This document shows positions 34,935 through 43,628 of a stretch of DNA of 64,000 nucleotides, piece by piece; position 1 is the first letter of the stretch; each line of letters opens with the position of its first letter. This DNA is from Bacteroidota bacterium (GTDB taxonomy: Bacteria > Bacteroidota > Bacteroidia > 2-12-FULL-35-15). The notes beneath the pieces were generated by a model. The model had not been told where the DNA came from, ran no database searches, and saw only the letters and a list, made by a program, of their open reading frames with translations. A program made the translations under genes and the position numbers. The stretch is from positions 695,221-759,220 of the forward strand of contig JAOQAE010000002.1 of assembly GCA_025963725.1 (NCBI GenBank). Direction: 5' to 3'.

Positions 34935-35064
34935 GTCATTGCGAGGGAACGTCATTGCGAGGGAAGTATGACCGAAGCAATCTTTTTATAGTAGGCAACA
35001 GGCAATTGTAAGTAGAGACAAATCGCGGAACGTCATTGCGAGGGAAGTATGACCGAAGCAATCT
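34935..35064 (+). repeat. GTCATTGCGAGGGA...AAGCAATCT repeats, three copies
   Basis: A truncated copy at 34935-34950, then copies at 34951-34983 and 35032-35064, each starting GTCATTGCGAGGGAAG and ending CGAAGCAATCT. They are separated by a unique 48-base stretch. A fragment of this family also occurs at 11460. Confidence 0.8.
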
Positions 35065-35177
35065 CTCAAAGAGAACCGTAACCGCAATATGAATACAAAT
35101 TTGAGTAATTTAATTTATAAATAAATCCGTGAACCTGTGGCTAACGCAGGGCACAACAAAATCAACAATAAACAGGG

Positions 35178-35993
35178 ATGGGAAAAATAATCGCAATTGC
35201 AAATCAGAAAGGTGGAGTTGGAAAAACAACAACAGCGATCAACCTGGCCGCCTGCCTGGCAGTACTGGAATTTAAAACCTTACTGATCGATGCGGATCCG
35301 CAGGCAAACTCTACATCCGGCGTCGGATTCGATCCGCGCAACATCAAAACCGGGATCTACGAATGCATCATCGACGGTGTGGAGCCGAAGGATATCATCC
35401 TCCAGACCGAAACGCCGAACTTATTCTTATTACCCGCACACATCGACCTTGTGGGCGCCGAGATCGAGATGATCAACCTCCCGAACCGTGAAAAGATGAT
35501 GAAGCTCGCGCTCGACAAGATCAAAAGCGAATACGATTTCATCATCATCGACTGCTCGCCTTCACTGGGGCTTGTGACCGTAAACGCATTAACCGCTGCC
35601 GATTCGGTTCTGATCCCTGTTCAGTGCGAATATTTCGCGCTCGAAGGGCTCGGAAAGCTGCTCAACACGATCAAGATCGTGCAAACGCGCATGAACCCCG
35701 AGCTGGCCATCGAAGGCATCCTGCTCACCATGTACGACATGCGCCTCCGCCTCAGCAACCAGGTGGTGGAAGAAGTAAAAACACATTTCCAGCAAATGGT
35801 ATTCGATACCATCATCCAGCGGAACACCAAATTAGGGGAAGCGCCAAGCTTCGGGCAAAGCATCATCATGCACGATGCAAGCGGTAAAGCGGCGATCAAC
35901 TACCTCAACCTCGCCCGCGAGATCCTCCAGAAGAACGGCCTCACCCGCCTGAATGATTCGGAGAAATTTATTAACGTGGAAGAAGAAAATTAA
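35178..35993 (+). CDS. parA: Chromosome partitioning ATPase ParA/Soj
   Basis: 271 residues. Deviant Walker A KGGVGKTTTAINLA (11-24), Walker A' in IIIDCSPSLGLVT and the QCEYFALEGL segment are standard for chromosomal ParA. It binds DNA and ATP and moves the ParB-parS complex to segregate the origin region. parB follows 106 bp downstream, with repeats in the gap. Confidence 0.95.
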   Translation: MGKIIAIANQKGGVGKTTTAINLAACLAVLEFKTLLIDADPQANSTSGVGFDPRNIKTGIYECIIDGVEPKDIILQTETPNLFLLPAHIDLVGAEIEMINLPNREKMMKLALDKIKSEYDFIIIDCSPSLGLVTVNALTAADSVLIPVQCEYFALEGLGKLLNTIKIVQTRMNPELAIEGILLTMYDMRLRLSNQVVEEVKTHFQQMVFDTIIQRNTKLGEAPSFGQSIIMHDASGKAAINYLNLAREILQKNGLTRLNDSEKFINVEEEN

Positions 35994-35998
35994 TCAGC

Positions 35999-36083
35999 GA
36001 ATTACGAATCTATACGAATTTACGAATTACGAATCATATCAAACAAGCAGTATCCATTCCCCTTGAGGGTTAGGGGTGTGTAA
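35999..36083 (+). repeat. ACGAATTTACGAAT repeat copy 2, then a CCCCTTGAGGG element
   Basis: CGAATCTATACGAATTTACG at about 36005 matches the phrase after mpl. TATCCATTCCCC and GGGTTAGGGGTGTG (36051-36083) match the CCCCTCTTGAG elements at 57821 and 59164. Both lie between parA and parB. Confidence 0.55.
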
Positions 36084-36099
36084 ATAAATAAAAATTAAG

Positions 36100-37014
36100 A
36101 TGTCAGTCAAAAGAAACGCATTAGGAAAAGGATTAAGCGCATTGCTGGAAAATGCAAATACAGATATAACCAGCAACAAAACCAAGCTGGAAGGTGAAGG
36201 AAAAGTAGTAGGCGCCATTGCCAACATCGAGATCGCACAGATCGAAACCAACCCTTTTCAGCCCCGCACACAGTTCGACGAGGATGCGCTGAACGAGCTC
36301 GCAGGCTCCATCAAAGAGCATGGCATCATCCAGCCGATCACCGTGCGCAAGCTTGGTTACGATAAGTTTCAGCTGATCTCCGGCGAAAGGCGCTTCCGCG
36401 CATCACAGATCGCCGGCCTTACCAGCGTTCCTGCATACATCCGCATCGCCAACGACCAGGCCATGCTTGAAATGGCGCTCGTGGAGAACATCCAGCGCGA
36501 GCAGCTCGACGCCATCGAAGTAGCCATCTCCTACAAGCGCCTGATCGACGAGTGTAACTTAACCCAGGAGCAGCTTTCCCAAAAGGTTAGCAAGCAGCGC
36601 TCTACCATCACCAATTATTTACGGCTGCTGAAGCTTCCGGTGGAGATCCAGCTGGCGCTCCGCAACGGCGACCTTACCATGGGCCATGCACGTGCCCTGA
36701 TCAACATCGAGAACGAAGACAGGCAGCTTGACATTTATAACCAGATCGTGCTGAACGACCTTTCGGTACGCGATGTGGAAGACCTTGTGCGCGGCGTAAA
36801 GACCGAGATCTCAAAGCCGGCTTCCGGGAAAGCAAAAAAGGAAAGCGACAAAGCTGAACTGACCTTTGAGCAGAAGCAGGTAATGGAAGACCTCCGCGCC
36901 GTTTTCAATACGAAAGTTGTGATCAACCGGGATGAAAAAGGCAAAGGAAAGATCGTGATCCCATTCCGGTCCGACAATGACCTGAAACGTATCCTCGACC
37001 TGCTGGATGCATAA
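36100..37014 (+). CDS. parB: Chromosome partitioning protein ParB/Spo0J
   Basis: 304 residues. The opening RNALGKGLSALL is the ParA-stimulating N-terminus. NPFQPRTQFDE, GERRFRASQIAG (CTP-binding) and ENIQREQLDAIE lead into the HTH (LTQEQLSQKVSKQRSTITN), and the C-terminus has the dimerisation region. It binds parS sites near the origin. No parS palindrome was found in this window. Confidence 0.95.
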   Translation: MSVKRNALGKGLSALLENANTDITSNKTKLEGEGKVVGAIANIEIAQIETNPFQPRTQFDEDALNELAGSIKEHGIIQPITVRKLGYDKFQLISGERRFRASQIAGLTSVPAYIRIANDQAMLEMALVENIQREQLDAIEVAISYKRLIDECNLTQEQLSQKVSKQRSTITNYLRLLKLPVEIQLALRNGDLTMGHARALINIENEDRQLDIYNQIVLNDLSVRDVEDLVRGVKTEISKPASGKAKKESDKAELTFEQKQVMEDLRAVFNTKVVINRDEKGKGKIVIPFRSDNDLKRILDLLDA

Positions 37015-37645
37015 TATATTTCCTACATACACCGCTGTTTCAAACAGGTTATTCCAATGCATTGTTGGAGTAACCTTTTTGCTTTTGGCATCCGCCGAAT
37101 GCCGGGCCCAGGCGAAGAACGATACTGTCCGTACAACGGGCACTGTCTTTAGCGATACCACGAAAGCGGCTGTAAAAAAAGCACCGGGAAAATACCATTC
37201 GCCTAAAAAAGCGGCAGCCTTCTCGGCAGTTGTTCCCGGCGCCGGACAAATCTACAATAAGAAATACTGGAAGCTCCCGATCATCTACGGCGGATTTGCA
37301 GGCCTTGCCTACTCTTTCCAGTTCAACCAGTCGCGCTACGTAAAATACCGCGATGCGCTTAAATACCGCCTCGACGAGGATGCATCAACCGTTGATGCCT
37401 ATACCGACATTTATGATAACGATGATCTGACCAGGCTTTTCGAAGGATACCGCCGTTACCGCGACCTCACCGTGATCGGCGGAGTGGCGCTTTACCTCCT
37501 GAACGTTGTGGATGCCGCAGTGGATGCGCATTTGTTCACCTTCAACGTGAGTGACGACCTTTCACTCAACATTCATCCTGCCCTCATCAATACGGCAGGC
37601 AGAAATCCGTACACCACAGGCATCGGGTTCAATATTAAATTCTAA
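37007..37645 (+). CDS. DUF5683 exported protein
   Basis: 212 residues, start overlapping the parB stop by eight bases. A signal-like hydrophobic segment (FQCIVGVTFLLLASAECRAQ) is followed by the conserved block KKAAAFSAVVPGAGQIYNKKYWKLPIIYGG, given here as SVVPGAGQIYNK-type core, then a second hydrophobic helix (LTVIGGVALYLLNVVDA). DUF5683 is a fixed neighbour of parB in Bacteroidota, but its role is unknown. Located in the envelope. Confidence 0.85.
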   Translation: MHNIFPTYTAVSNRLFQCIVGVTFLLLASAECRAQAKNDTVRTTGTVFSDTTKAAVKKAPGKYHSPKKAAAFSAVVPGAGQIYNKKYWKLPIIYGGFAGLAYSFQFNQSRYVKYRDALKYRLDEDASTVDAYTDIYDNDDLTRLFEGYRRYRDLTVIGGVALYLLNVVDAAVDAHLFTFNVSDDLSLNIHPALINTAGRNPYTTGIGFNIKF

Positions 37646-37672
37646 TTTTACGCGCATCAAACAGATCCCTAA

Positions 37673-38392
37673 ATGAATATTGCACTTATCGGTTACGGGA
37701 AAATGGGAAAAGAGATCGAGCAGATCGCCATTTCACGCGGGCACAGCATCACTTTAAAGGTGGATGTTACCAATGCTTCCAGCTATACCATCGAAGAGCT
37801 GAAAAAAGCGGATGTCGCTATCGAATTCAGCACCCCCGAATCGGCCATCAATAATATTTACAAATGCTTTGAGGCGGATGTTCCCGTAGTGGTGGGCACC
37901 ACAGGCTGGCTGCACCGGCTGGATGAAGTAAAGAAGGCCTGCACCGATAAAAAGCAGGCCCTGTTCTATGCATCCAATTACAGTATCGGCGTTAACCTTT
38001 TCTTTAAGCTCAACGAGTACCTTGCGAAGCTCATGAACGGACAGGCTGCTTACAATGTTTCCATGGAAGAGATCCACCACGTGCACAAGCTCGATTCGCC
38101 AAGCGGTACAGCCATTTCGCTGGCCAACCAAGTGATCGCGAATATGGAAGGCAAGGAAAAATGGGTGAATGCCGCCACAGAGAACAAAGCCGAGCTGGGC
38201 ATCATTTCAAAGCGCATCGATGAAGTTCCCGGAACACATACCGTTACCTACGGCTCGGAAGTGGATGAGATCAGCATTACGCACATTGCACACAGCCGGA
38301 AGGGATTTGCGCTTGGCGCAGTGATCGCCGCCGAATGGGTAAAAGGGAAAAAAGGCGTGTTCGGGATGGGTGATTTAATGAATAATTATTAA
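37673..38392 (+). CDS. dapB: 4-hydroxy-tetrahydrodipicolinate reductase
   Basis: 239 residues, the short DapB form of Bacteroidota. Dinucleotide-binding IALIGYGKMGKEIEQIA at the N-terminus, VVGTTGW in the middle, and the catalytic signature EEIHHVHKLDSPSGTA with the general-acid His pair and Lys. It reduces the DapA product with NAD(P)H in lysine and diaminopimelate synthesis, feeding peptidoglycan. It lies 27 bp after the DUF5683 gene. Confidence 0.96.
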   Translation: MNIALIGYGKMGKEIEQIAISRGHSITLKVDVTNASSYTIEELKKADVAIEFSTPESAINNIYKCFEADVPVVVGTTGWLHRLDEVKKACTDKKQALFYASNYSIGVNLFFKLNEYLAKLMNGQAAYNVSMEEIHHVHKLDSPSGTAISLANQVIANMEGKEKWVNAATENKAELGIISKRIDEVPGTHTVTYGSEVDEISITHIAHSRKGFALGAVIAAEWVKGKKGVFGMGDLMNNY

Positions 38393-38412
38393 AGTGTAAA
38401 TATCCGTGTGAA

Positions 38413-38494
38413 GTCATTTCGTCCCGATAGCTATCGGGATCGACCGAAGGGAGAGTATCGAGAAAGCGCGCTCGTACCTCGCACTCGAACTGAC
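38413..38494. repeat. GTCA-TTCGAG repeat with an internal perfect palindrome
   Basis: Starts GTCATTTCG and ends CACTCGAACTGAC. The left arm is interrupted by the 18-bp palindrome TCCCGATAGCTATCGGGA, then the shared block TCGACCGAAGGGAGAGTATC follows. Confidence 0.75.
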
Positions 38495-38627
38495 GCCAAT
38501 AAAATTACGAATCTGCGTTTATCAGTCTTCACAATAATTAACAAGCGCCAAACAATTTAAAATCCGATATTCGTTCACCAAAGCCTTTTTGACTTTTGAT
38601 TTTTGACTTAATTCTTTAATTTAAAAT

Positions 38628-40355
38628 ATGGATACTTCCTACATTCTGCTCATCCTCTTCTCGGTCACCACCATCATCGCGCTCTGGAAATTATTTCCGC
38701 TTGCCGGCGAAGCAAACTGGAAAGCCCTTGTGCCCGTTTACAATTTTATCGTATGGCTGAAGATCATCAAAAAGCCATGGTGGTGGATCTTCCTGATCAT
38801 TACCCCGGGCGTGAACTTCCTGATGTACGGCATCATGAGCCTGCTGCTGGCGAAATCCTTCAACAAGCGCAGCTTCCAGGAGCAGGCGCTTGCATTCCTT
38901 GCCGGCTACATCTATCTTCCCTACATCGCTTTCAGGGAAGATACAGTGTACGTTGGCCCGGAAGACATGAGCAAAAAGAAGCCCTCGTATGTGCGCGAGT
39001 GGACCGATGCGATCGTGTTCGCGGTGATCGCGGCCACAGTGATCCGGACATTCTTCCTCGAAGCATTCACCATTCCTACTTCTTCCCTTGAAAAATCGAT
39101 GCTCGTGGGCGATTACCTCTTTGTAAGCAAAGTAAGCTTCGGCGCGAAGATCCCGAATACACCGCTTTCATTTCCATTTGCACATCATACCCTCCCGGGC
39201 ACCAACAGCAAATCATACCTCGAATGGTTCAAGCTGCCTTATTTCCGCCTTCCGGGATTAGGCTCCGTAAAAAATAACGACATCGTGGTGTTCAACTATC
39301 CCGACGGCGACACCGTTGCGCTGGGCGAAACGCAGGAAGACCAGGGCATCAGCTATTACCAGCTCTGCCGCTCATTCGGATGGAAACTCGTAAACACGCC
39401 CGATGCGATCAATCAATACACCGATCACCGCTTCGGCGAAGTGACATACCGCCCGCCCGATAAGCGTGAGAATTACGTGAAGCGATGTGTTGCCATCCCG
39501 GGCGACACATTAAAAATTGTTAACAGGAAATTATACATCAACGGTAAAGAGTCGTTCGTCGCGCCTACCATGCAGTATCATTACACTGTAATCACAGACG
39601 GCACCTCATTCTCTCCCGGCCTGGTAGAAAAGCTTGACATTACCGATACGCCTGAAGGCATAAAGCTTCTCGGCTACGATTCGCTGCACAATGCCGTATA
39701 TACTATGAATCTGCCTTTCAACAAAGTGGACGTTGTGAGGAAGATGAGCTTTGTAAAATCGGTGGAACCGGATATTGCTTCTGCCGGAAAATTTGAACCG
39801 ACCATTTTCCCGCATGATCCGCAGATCAAATGGAACAACGACAACTTCGGGCCTTTGTATATTCCCAAAGCAGGTGTCGCTATCCCGGTCAGCACAAAGA
39901 ACATTTCTCTCTATTCCCGCCTGATCATTAATTATGAGGGCAATACCATGGAGGTGAAAGGTGATAAGATCTTTATCAACGGACAGGAAGCTACTTCCTA
40001 CACACCGAAGCTCGATTATTATTTCATGATGGGCGATAACCGCCACAACTCTGCCGATTCACGCGCATGGGGCTTTGTTCCGGAGGACCACATTGTAGGG
40101 AAGCCTGTGTTCGTATGGATGAGCATCAAGGAAGACAACCCGAACATAGGAGGATCACGGAACCCGAGCGGCTTCCTGAAAAAGCTGAAGCGCTCATTGT
40201 TTGATGATCCGGCGCGCCGTGCACGCTTCTTCACGTTTGTGGGTGATAATGGCCTGTCGCGCTCTTACCTCGTGCACTTCATTGTCATCGTGGCCGGCAT
40301 TAGCGGCTTTGTATATTTCCGTAACAAACGCAGGGAAAAGAACGTAAAGAAATAA
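38628..40355 (+). CDS. lepB: Signal peptidase I (long Bacteroidota form)
   Basis: 575 residues. The first 100 residues hold three or four membrane helices of the DUF5684 type (WWWIFLIITPGVNFLM). The peptidase follows: TM helix, then catalytic Ser about 153 in FTIPTSSLEKSMLVGDYLF, the general-base Lys in YVKRCVAIPGD, and the C-terminal box MMGDNRHNSADSRAWG. A long insert of about 150 residues lies between the Lys box and the last box. A final TM helix ends the protein (LVHFIVIVAGISGFVYF). It cleaves signal peptides at the outer face of the inner membrane. A second copy follows. Confidence 0.94.
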   Translation: MDTSYILLILFSVTTIIALWKLFPLAGEANWKALVPVYNFIVWLKIIKKPWWWIFLIITPGVNFLMYGIMSLLLAKSFNKRSFQEQALAFLAGYIYLPYIAFREDTVYVGPEDMSKKKPSYVREWTDAIVFAVIAATVIRTFFLEAFTIPTSSLEKSMLVGDYLFVSKVSFGAKIPNTPLSFPFAHHTLPGTNSKSYLEWFKLPYFRLPGLGSVKNNDIVVFNYPDGDTVALGETQEDQGISYYQLCRSFGWKLVNTPDAINQYTDHRFGEVTYRPPDKRENYVKRCVAIPGDTLKIVNRKLYINGKESFVAPTMQYHYTVITDGTSFSPGLVEKLDITDTPEGIKLLGYDSLHNAVYTMNLPFNKVDVVRKMSFVKSVEPDIASAGKFEPTIFPHDPQIKWNNDNFGPLYIPKAGVAIPVSTKNISLYSRLIINYEGNTMEVKGDKIFINGQEATSYTPKLDYYFMMGDNRHNSADSRAWGFVPEDHIVGKPVFVWMSIKEDNPNIGGSRNPSGFLKKLKRSLFDDPARRARFFTFVGDNGLSRSYLVHFIVIVAGISGFVYFRNKRREKNVKK

Positions 40356-40413
40356 ACGCAGGACTTTGTTAGCAGGAACAGCCGCATCACCGGATGAGCG
40401 CGGCCGGCAAAAC

Positions 40414-41472
40414 GTGAAAAAAAAATCGACCATAAAAGAATGGATCAAAGCAATTGCTTTTGCTTTTGTCACCATCGTTCTGTTCCGCATCTTCTGCTTC
40501 GAGGCATTCACCATCCCTTCGGCATCCATGGAGAAATCGCTGCTCACCGGCGATTACATCATCGTAAGCAAGCTCAGCTACGGCCCGCGCATCCCGAATA
40601 CGCTGCTGTCGTTCCCCTTTGCGCACCAGCGCCTGCCTTTCACCGAAAGCACCAACTCGTATCTCGACTGGATCAGCCTGCCCTACATGCGCCTGTTCGG
40701 TGCGCCGGATATTGATCACAACGATGTGGTGGTGTTCAACTACCCGATGGAAGACGACCGGCCGGTTGACCAGCAAACCTATTACATCAAGCGCTGCGTG
40801 GGCATTCCGGGTGATACGCTGGAAGTGCGCGACGGACAGGTGTACATCAACGGAAAATATTCCGATGAGCCCGAAAAGCTGCAGTTCAACTACCGCGTTC
40901 AGGCCGATGCCGATACGCTCAACTCCGACAGCATCAGCAGCCTCGGCATCACCGAAGGCGGCAAAATGAGGAACAAGGGTGAATACTGGTTCACCCTGGA
41001 TATGGAAAATGTGGAGAAGATCAAAAAAGTGCAACACGTGGTGAATGTGTCTCCCCTCATTGACAAGAAAGGAAGCTACAGCGATTACATGTTTCCCGAG
41101 AACGAACACTTCCTGTGGAATGTTGATTTCTTCGGGCCCCTCTATATTCCGAAGGCCGGCGATTCGGTAAAGCTCAGCATCGACTCTCTCCCACTCTACG
41201 AAAGGATCATCAGCGTATATGAAAAGAACGAATTAAAGACCAGCCACGATTCCATCTTCATCAATGGGAAACTGAGCACGCATTACACCTTTAAAATGAA
41301 TTACTTTTTCATGATGGGTGATAACCGTCACAACTCAGCCGATTCACGCTTCTGGGGTTTTTTGCCGGAAGATCACGTGGTGGGGAAAACGGTGCTGGTG
41401 CTCATGTCGATCGACAAAAGCGATGGCGGAAGCCAGATTCGGAGCGACAGGTGGTTTAAGTCGGTAAGGTAG
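40414..41472 (+). CDS. lepB: Second signal peptidase I
   Basis: 352 residues from GTG 40414 (VKKKSTIKEWIKAIAF); a TTG at 40366 would add 16 residues of non-conserved sequence. There is one N-terminal TM helix, then catalytic Ser in FTIPSASMEKSLLTGDYII, Lys in YYIKRCVGIPGD and MMGDNRHNSADSRFWG. It lacks the N-terminal DUF5684 helices and the C-terminal TM of the first copy but keeps a shorter version of the same insert. It lies 58 bp downstream on the same strand, a tandem duplicate with diverged ends. Confidence 0.93.
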   Translation: MKKKSTIKEWIKAIAFAFVTIVLFRIFCFEAFTIPSASMEKSLLTGDYIIVSKLSYGPRIPNTLLSFPFAHQRLPFTESTNSYLDWISLPYMRLFGAPDIDHNDVVVFNYPMEDDRPVDQQTYYIKRCVGIPGDTLEVRDGQVYINGKYSDEPEKLQFNYRVQADADTLNSDSISSLGITEGGKMRNKGEYWFTLDMENVEKIKKVQHVVNVSPLIDKKGSYSDYMFPENEHFLWNVDFFGPLYIPKAGDSVKLSIDSLPLYERIISVYEKNELKTSHDSIFINGKLSTHYTFKMNYFFMMGDNRHNSADSRFWGFLPEDHVVGKTVLVLMSIDKSDGGSQIRSDRWFKSVR

Positions 41473-41473
41473 A

Positions 41474-41515
41474 TTGGAGGTTGGAGGTTGGAGTTGGGAG
41501 GTTGGAGTTGGGAGG
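41474..41515 (-). repeat. Tandem heptanucleotide repeat, 6 units
   Basis: TTGGAGG, TTGGAGG, TTGGAGT, TGGGAGG, TTGGAGT, TGGGAGG. The reverse complement gives CCTCCAA/CCTCCCA units as at 11484. It starts two bases after the lepB stop. Confidence 0.85.
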
Positions 41516-41543
41516 CTGCAGAATGGAGGGTCGGACGCGGCTT

Positions 41544-41581
41544 GTCATTCTGAACGCAGCGCAGCGAAGTGAAGAATCTCT
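41544..41581 (+). repeat. GTCATTCTGAAC...AGAATCTC repeat, partial
   Basis: Starts GTCATTCTGAACGCAGCG and ends GAAGAATCTCTT; related to the GTCATCCTGAG family. It marks the last core-type sequence before the AT-rich island. Confidence 0.6.
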
Positions 41582-41756
41582 TAAGGAGATTGAAATTTCG
41601 ATTAAAGAAGATCAAGCTCTTGCCCGGGATGACGCATTTTAGCCTCCAACTATCAGGCTAATACAAACGAAAATCAATAGCTTAGCCTGATATTGTCAGG
41701 AGTATAAACAAGTTATGGGCAAGGCTAAGATGATATCAAATATAAAAAAATGAGAC

Positions 41757-42368
41757 ATGGACTTTTACGAAAAAAATCGACAAGCTTGGATTGATATTCA
41801 AAACAAAATATTTCCGACAGGAATTCCCAAGCATTGCGAATGGACAAAATTAAAAGACATTATATCGGTTCTAAATACCATCGGTTCAGTTGATAACTCT
41901 AATCACATGTTCTATCCGACTGGTGGTGGTTTAGACGTGGAATCATCTAAGTTATCTGTCGAGAATAACTGTATTGAAATCTTCACTGGATTAACAGACA
42001 TTCTCAAACCAAAACGGTTGACATTCGAATCATTCGCTGACCCAATTTGGAACTACTTTAGAATTGAGACTTCAGAACTTGAGCCATCAGGAGTTTACAA
42101 AGAAAAAGATTACCCAAGCGAGGAATTAACTGAAATAGAAACTGGTAAATACATCAATAGAAGTTACTGGGACGAAGGAAAATACCAAGGACAAAAACTT
42201 CCAAAGTCGGCACGAGTATTAACAAGACATCTTAAAGGAGCATTTGTAATTTTCGCAAAGTCATCATATTACAACAGAAATTCTAGCACTTATGATGCAA
42301 GACACAATAAAATGACTTCGGATGAATTCAGAGAATATATTGAAAAAGTTATAAAAAATGGCTGGTAA
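41757..42368 (+). CDS. Unknown protein coupled to an HNH nuclease
   Basis: 203 residues, AT-rich codon use unlike the neighbouring core genes. No signal peptide or membrane helix. It has a Trp/Tyr-rich middle (FESFADPIWNYFRIETSEL) and ends SDEFREYIEKVIKNGW. No family recognised. Its last eleven bases overlap the start of the HNH gene, so the two are translated together and probably act together. A toxin-immunity or defence pair is possible but is only inference. Confidence 0.7.
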   Translation: MDFYEKNRQAWIDIQNKIFPTGIPKHCEWTKLKDIISVLNTIGSVDNSNHMFYPTGGGLDVESSKLSVENNCIEIFTGLTDILKPKRLTFESFADPIWNYFRIETSELEPSGVYKEKDYPSEELTEIETGKYINRSYWDEGKYQGQKLPKSARVLTRHLKGAFVIFAKSSYYNRNSSTYDARHNKMTSDEFREYIEKVIKNGW

Positions 42369-43098
42369 AATTGGTAGAACAATTCCCGACCATATATACA
42401 GAGCTTTACTTGCTCGGTCTGGAAATAAATGTGCGTATCCCGGTTGTCCTCGACCGATAGTAAATACCAAAAATATTTACGAAGCACAGCTTTGCCATAT
42501 CGAATCGGTATCCCACAAGAAACAACGCTACAACCCTAAGTTAACGCAGGAACAGGTAAATGACTACGACAACTTAATGTTCATGTGCTTAAAGCATCAT
42601 GTGGAAACAAATGATGAAAACGTTTATACTGCTGACGTTCTAAGAAAAATGAAATATGAGCATGAGTCGAAACACATTGAAAACCCCTTCAATATTGACA
42701 TGTCTCATATCTACGCTTTAAAAAAAGAAGCAGAGGAATATTGGCAAAAAGTTGAAAATGCTAATAATAACGAGCATGAATTTCCTGACTTAAAAGTTTC
42801 CATCAATACGAGAGCAAACTACAATGAATTAAGTGATGAAGTAAATGAAACACTTGATGCTATTGACAAATTAATTGCGGTAATAGACAAACAAGACCAA
42901 GATAAATACTGGGAAATATTTAAAATGGGGTTTCCGAATCATCTAAATAAAATCAGAATTGTAATTGAGCATATGACTATTAAATATTTGGAAGCACATG
43001 TTGCAAGTAACCCCCAAGACATGGCGACAAAAGCTAAGCTAGACAGTTTGCGTAAAGACTTTTTAGAAACATCAAAAACATCAGCACATGCGGACTAA
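42358..43098 (+). CDS. HNH endonuclease-like protein
   Basis: 246 residues. The N-terminal third is an HNH/ββα-metal domain with a zinc-knuckle setting: Cys25...Cys30 (NKCAYPGCPRPIV), His47 (AQLCHIESVSHKKQ), Asn72 (DYDNLMFMC) and Cys77...His80-His81 (CLKHHVETND). The C-terminal part (about 115-246) is helical with acidic coiled-coil character and has no known domain. Such CAYPGC-type HNH proteins are common in defence islands. Start ATG 42358 overlaps the upstream gene by eleven bases. It is the last gene of the first cassette; CCATAAC follows at 43125. Confidence 0.8.
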   Translation: MAGKIGRTIPDHIYRALLARSGNKCAYPGCPRPIVNTKNIYEAQLCHIESVSHKKQRYNPKLTQEQVNDYDNLMFMCLKHHVETNDENVYTADVLRKMKYEHESKHIENPFNIDMSHIYALKKEAEEYWQKVENANNNEHEFPDLKVSINTRANYNELSDEVNETLDAIDKLIAVIDKQDQDKYWEIFKMGFPNHLNKIRIVIEHMTIKYLEAHVASNPQDMATKAKLDSLRKDFLETSKTSAHAD

Positions 43099-43124
43099 TA
43101 AAAACGGCAAGCAACGAAGCCCAG

Positions 43125-43247
43125 CCATAACGCACCTACCCAAAAGGCGGGAGTTCGATTTCCAAAGACAATTTTGTGGTTAATCAAACATGTTTTTCAA
43201 ATCAAGTTTTAAAAGTCCCACCCTTCGATAGCCGCAAACCGTTAGCA
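43125..43247 (+). repeat. attC-like imperfect palindrome, site 1
   Basis: Runs from CCATAACG to CCGTTAGCA. TAACG...CGTTA are the outer arms, and GGCGGGA (43146-43152) opposes TCCCACC (43216-43222). The central CAAAGACAATTTT and GTTAATCAA phrases recur in the site after 45378 (CAAGACAATTTT, GTTAATTAA). The spacing of about 120 nt fits long attC sites. Confidence 0.5.
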
Positions 43248-43265
43248 GCAATGCAACAACAACAC

Positions 43266-43628
43266 ATGACTGTTAAACATTTATTTCGACTTCTATTTTT
43301 AATTTGTCTTTATAGTTGTTCAGACAATTCAGACAACCATGTATATATAGCAGACCAAAAGCGATTTAGGCTTAATTCTGAAAATGATCCAAGACAAGGA
43401 TTTCAATATCACTACCCACCAATCAGTGCAGGAGGATACAATGACTTTTTTGTTTCCCATACATCAAGGTACTTCAAATTTGGGCTTTTCATTGAAAATG
43501 GTCCAAGACAAGGAATCCAATACTTTGATTCTTTGGGAGAATATAATTATAGAAATAATACCATAACAATTTCGAACGACTCGACAGTTGCAATTCAACT
43601 AGAAATCGGTTTTTCAGAGGTGGGATGA
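43266..43628 (+). CDS. Small lipoprotein, possibly the front half of a frameshifted gene
   Basis: 120 residues from ATG 43266; ATG 43251 is also possible. Lipoprotein signal with Cys in FLICLYSCSDNSD. The rest is beta-like and contains two similar phrases (NDPRQGFQYHY and NGPRQGIQYFD), a short internal repeat. It ends QLEIGFSEVG, and the next gene starts inside the stop (ATGA). The two products read as one continuous beta-sandwich in which a -1/+2 shift would join them, so this may be an inactivated or sequencing-split gene. Confidence 0.6.
   Translation: MTVKHLFRLLFLICLYSCSDNSDNHVYIADQKRFRLNSENDPRQGFQYHYPPISAGGYNDFFVSHTSRYFKFGLFIENGPRQGIQYFDSLGEYNYRNNTITISNDSTVAIQLEIGFSEVG

Noticed and set aside
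35178-37014. parS site near parA/parB
   Set aside because: The GTTCCACGTGGAAC-type palindrome was looked for in the window and not seen.
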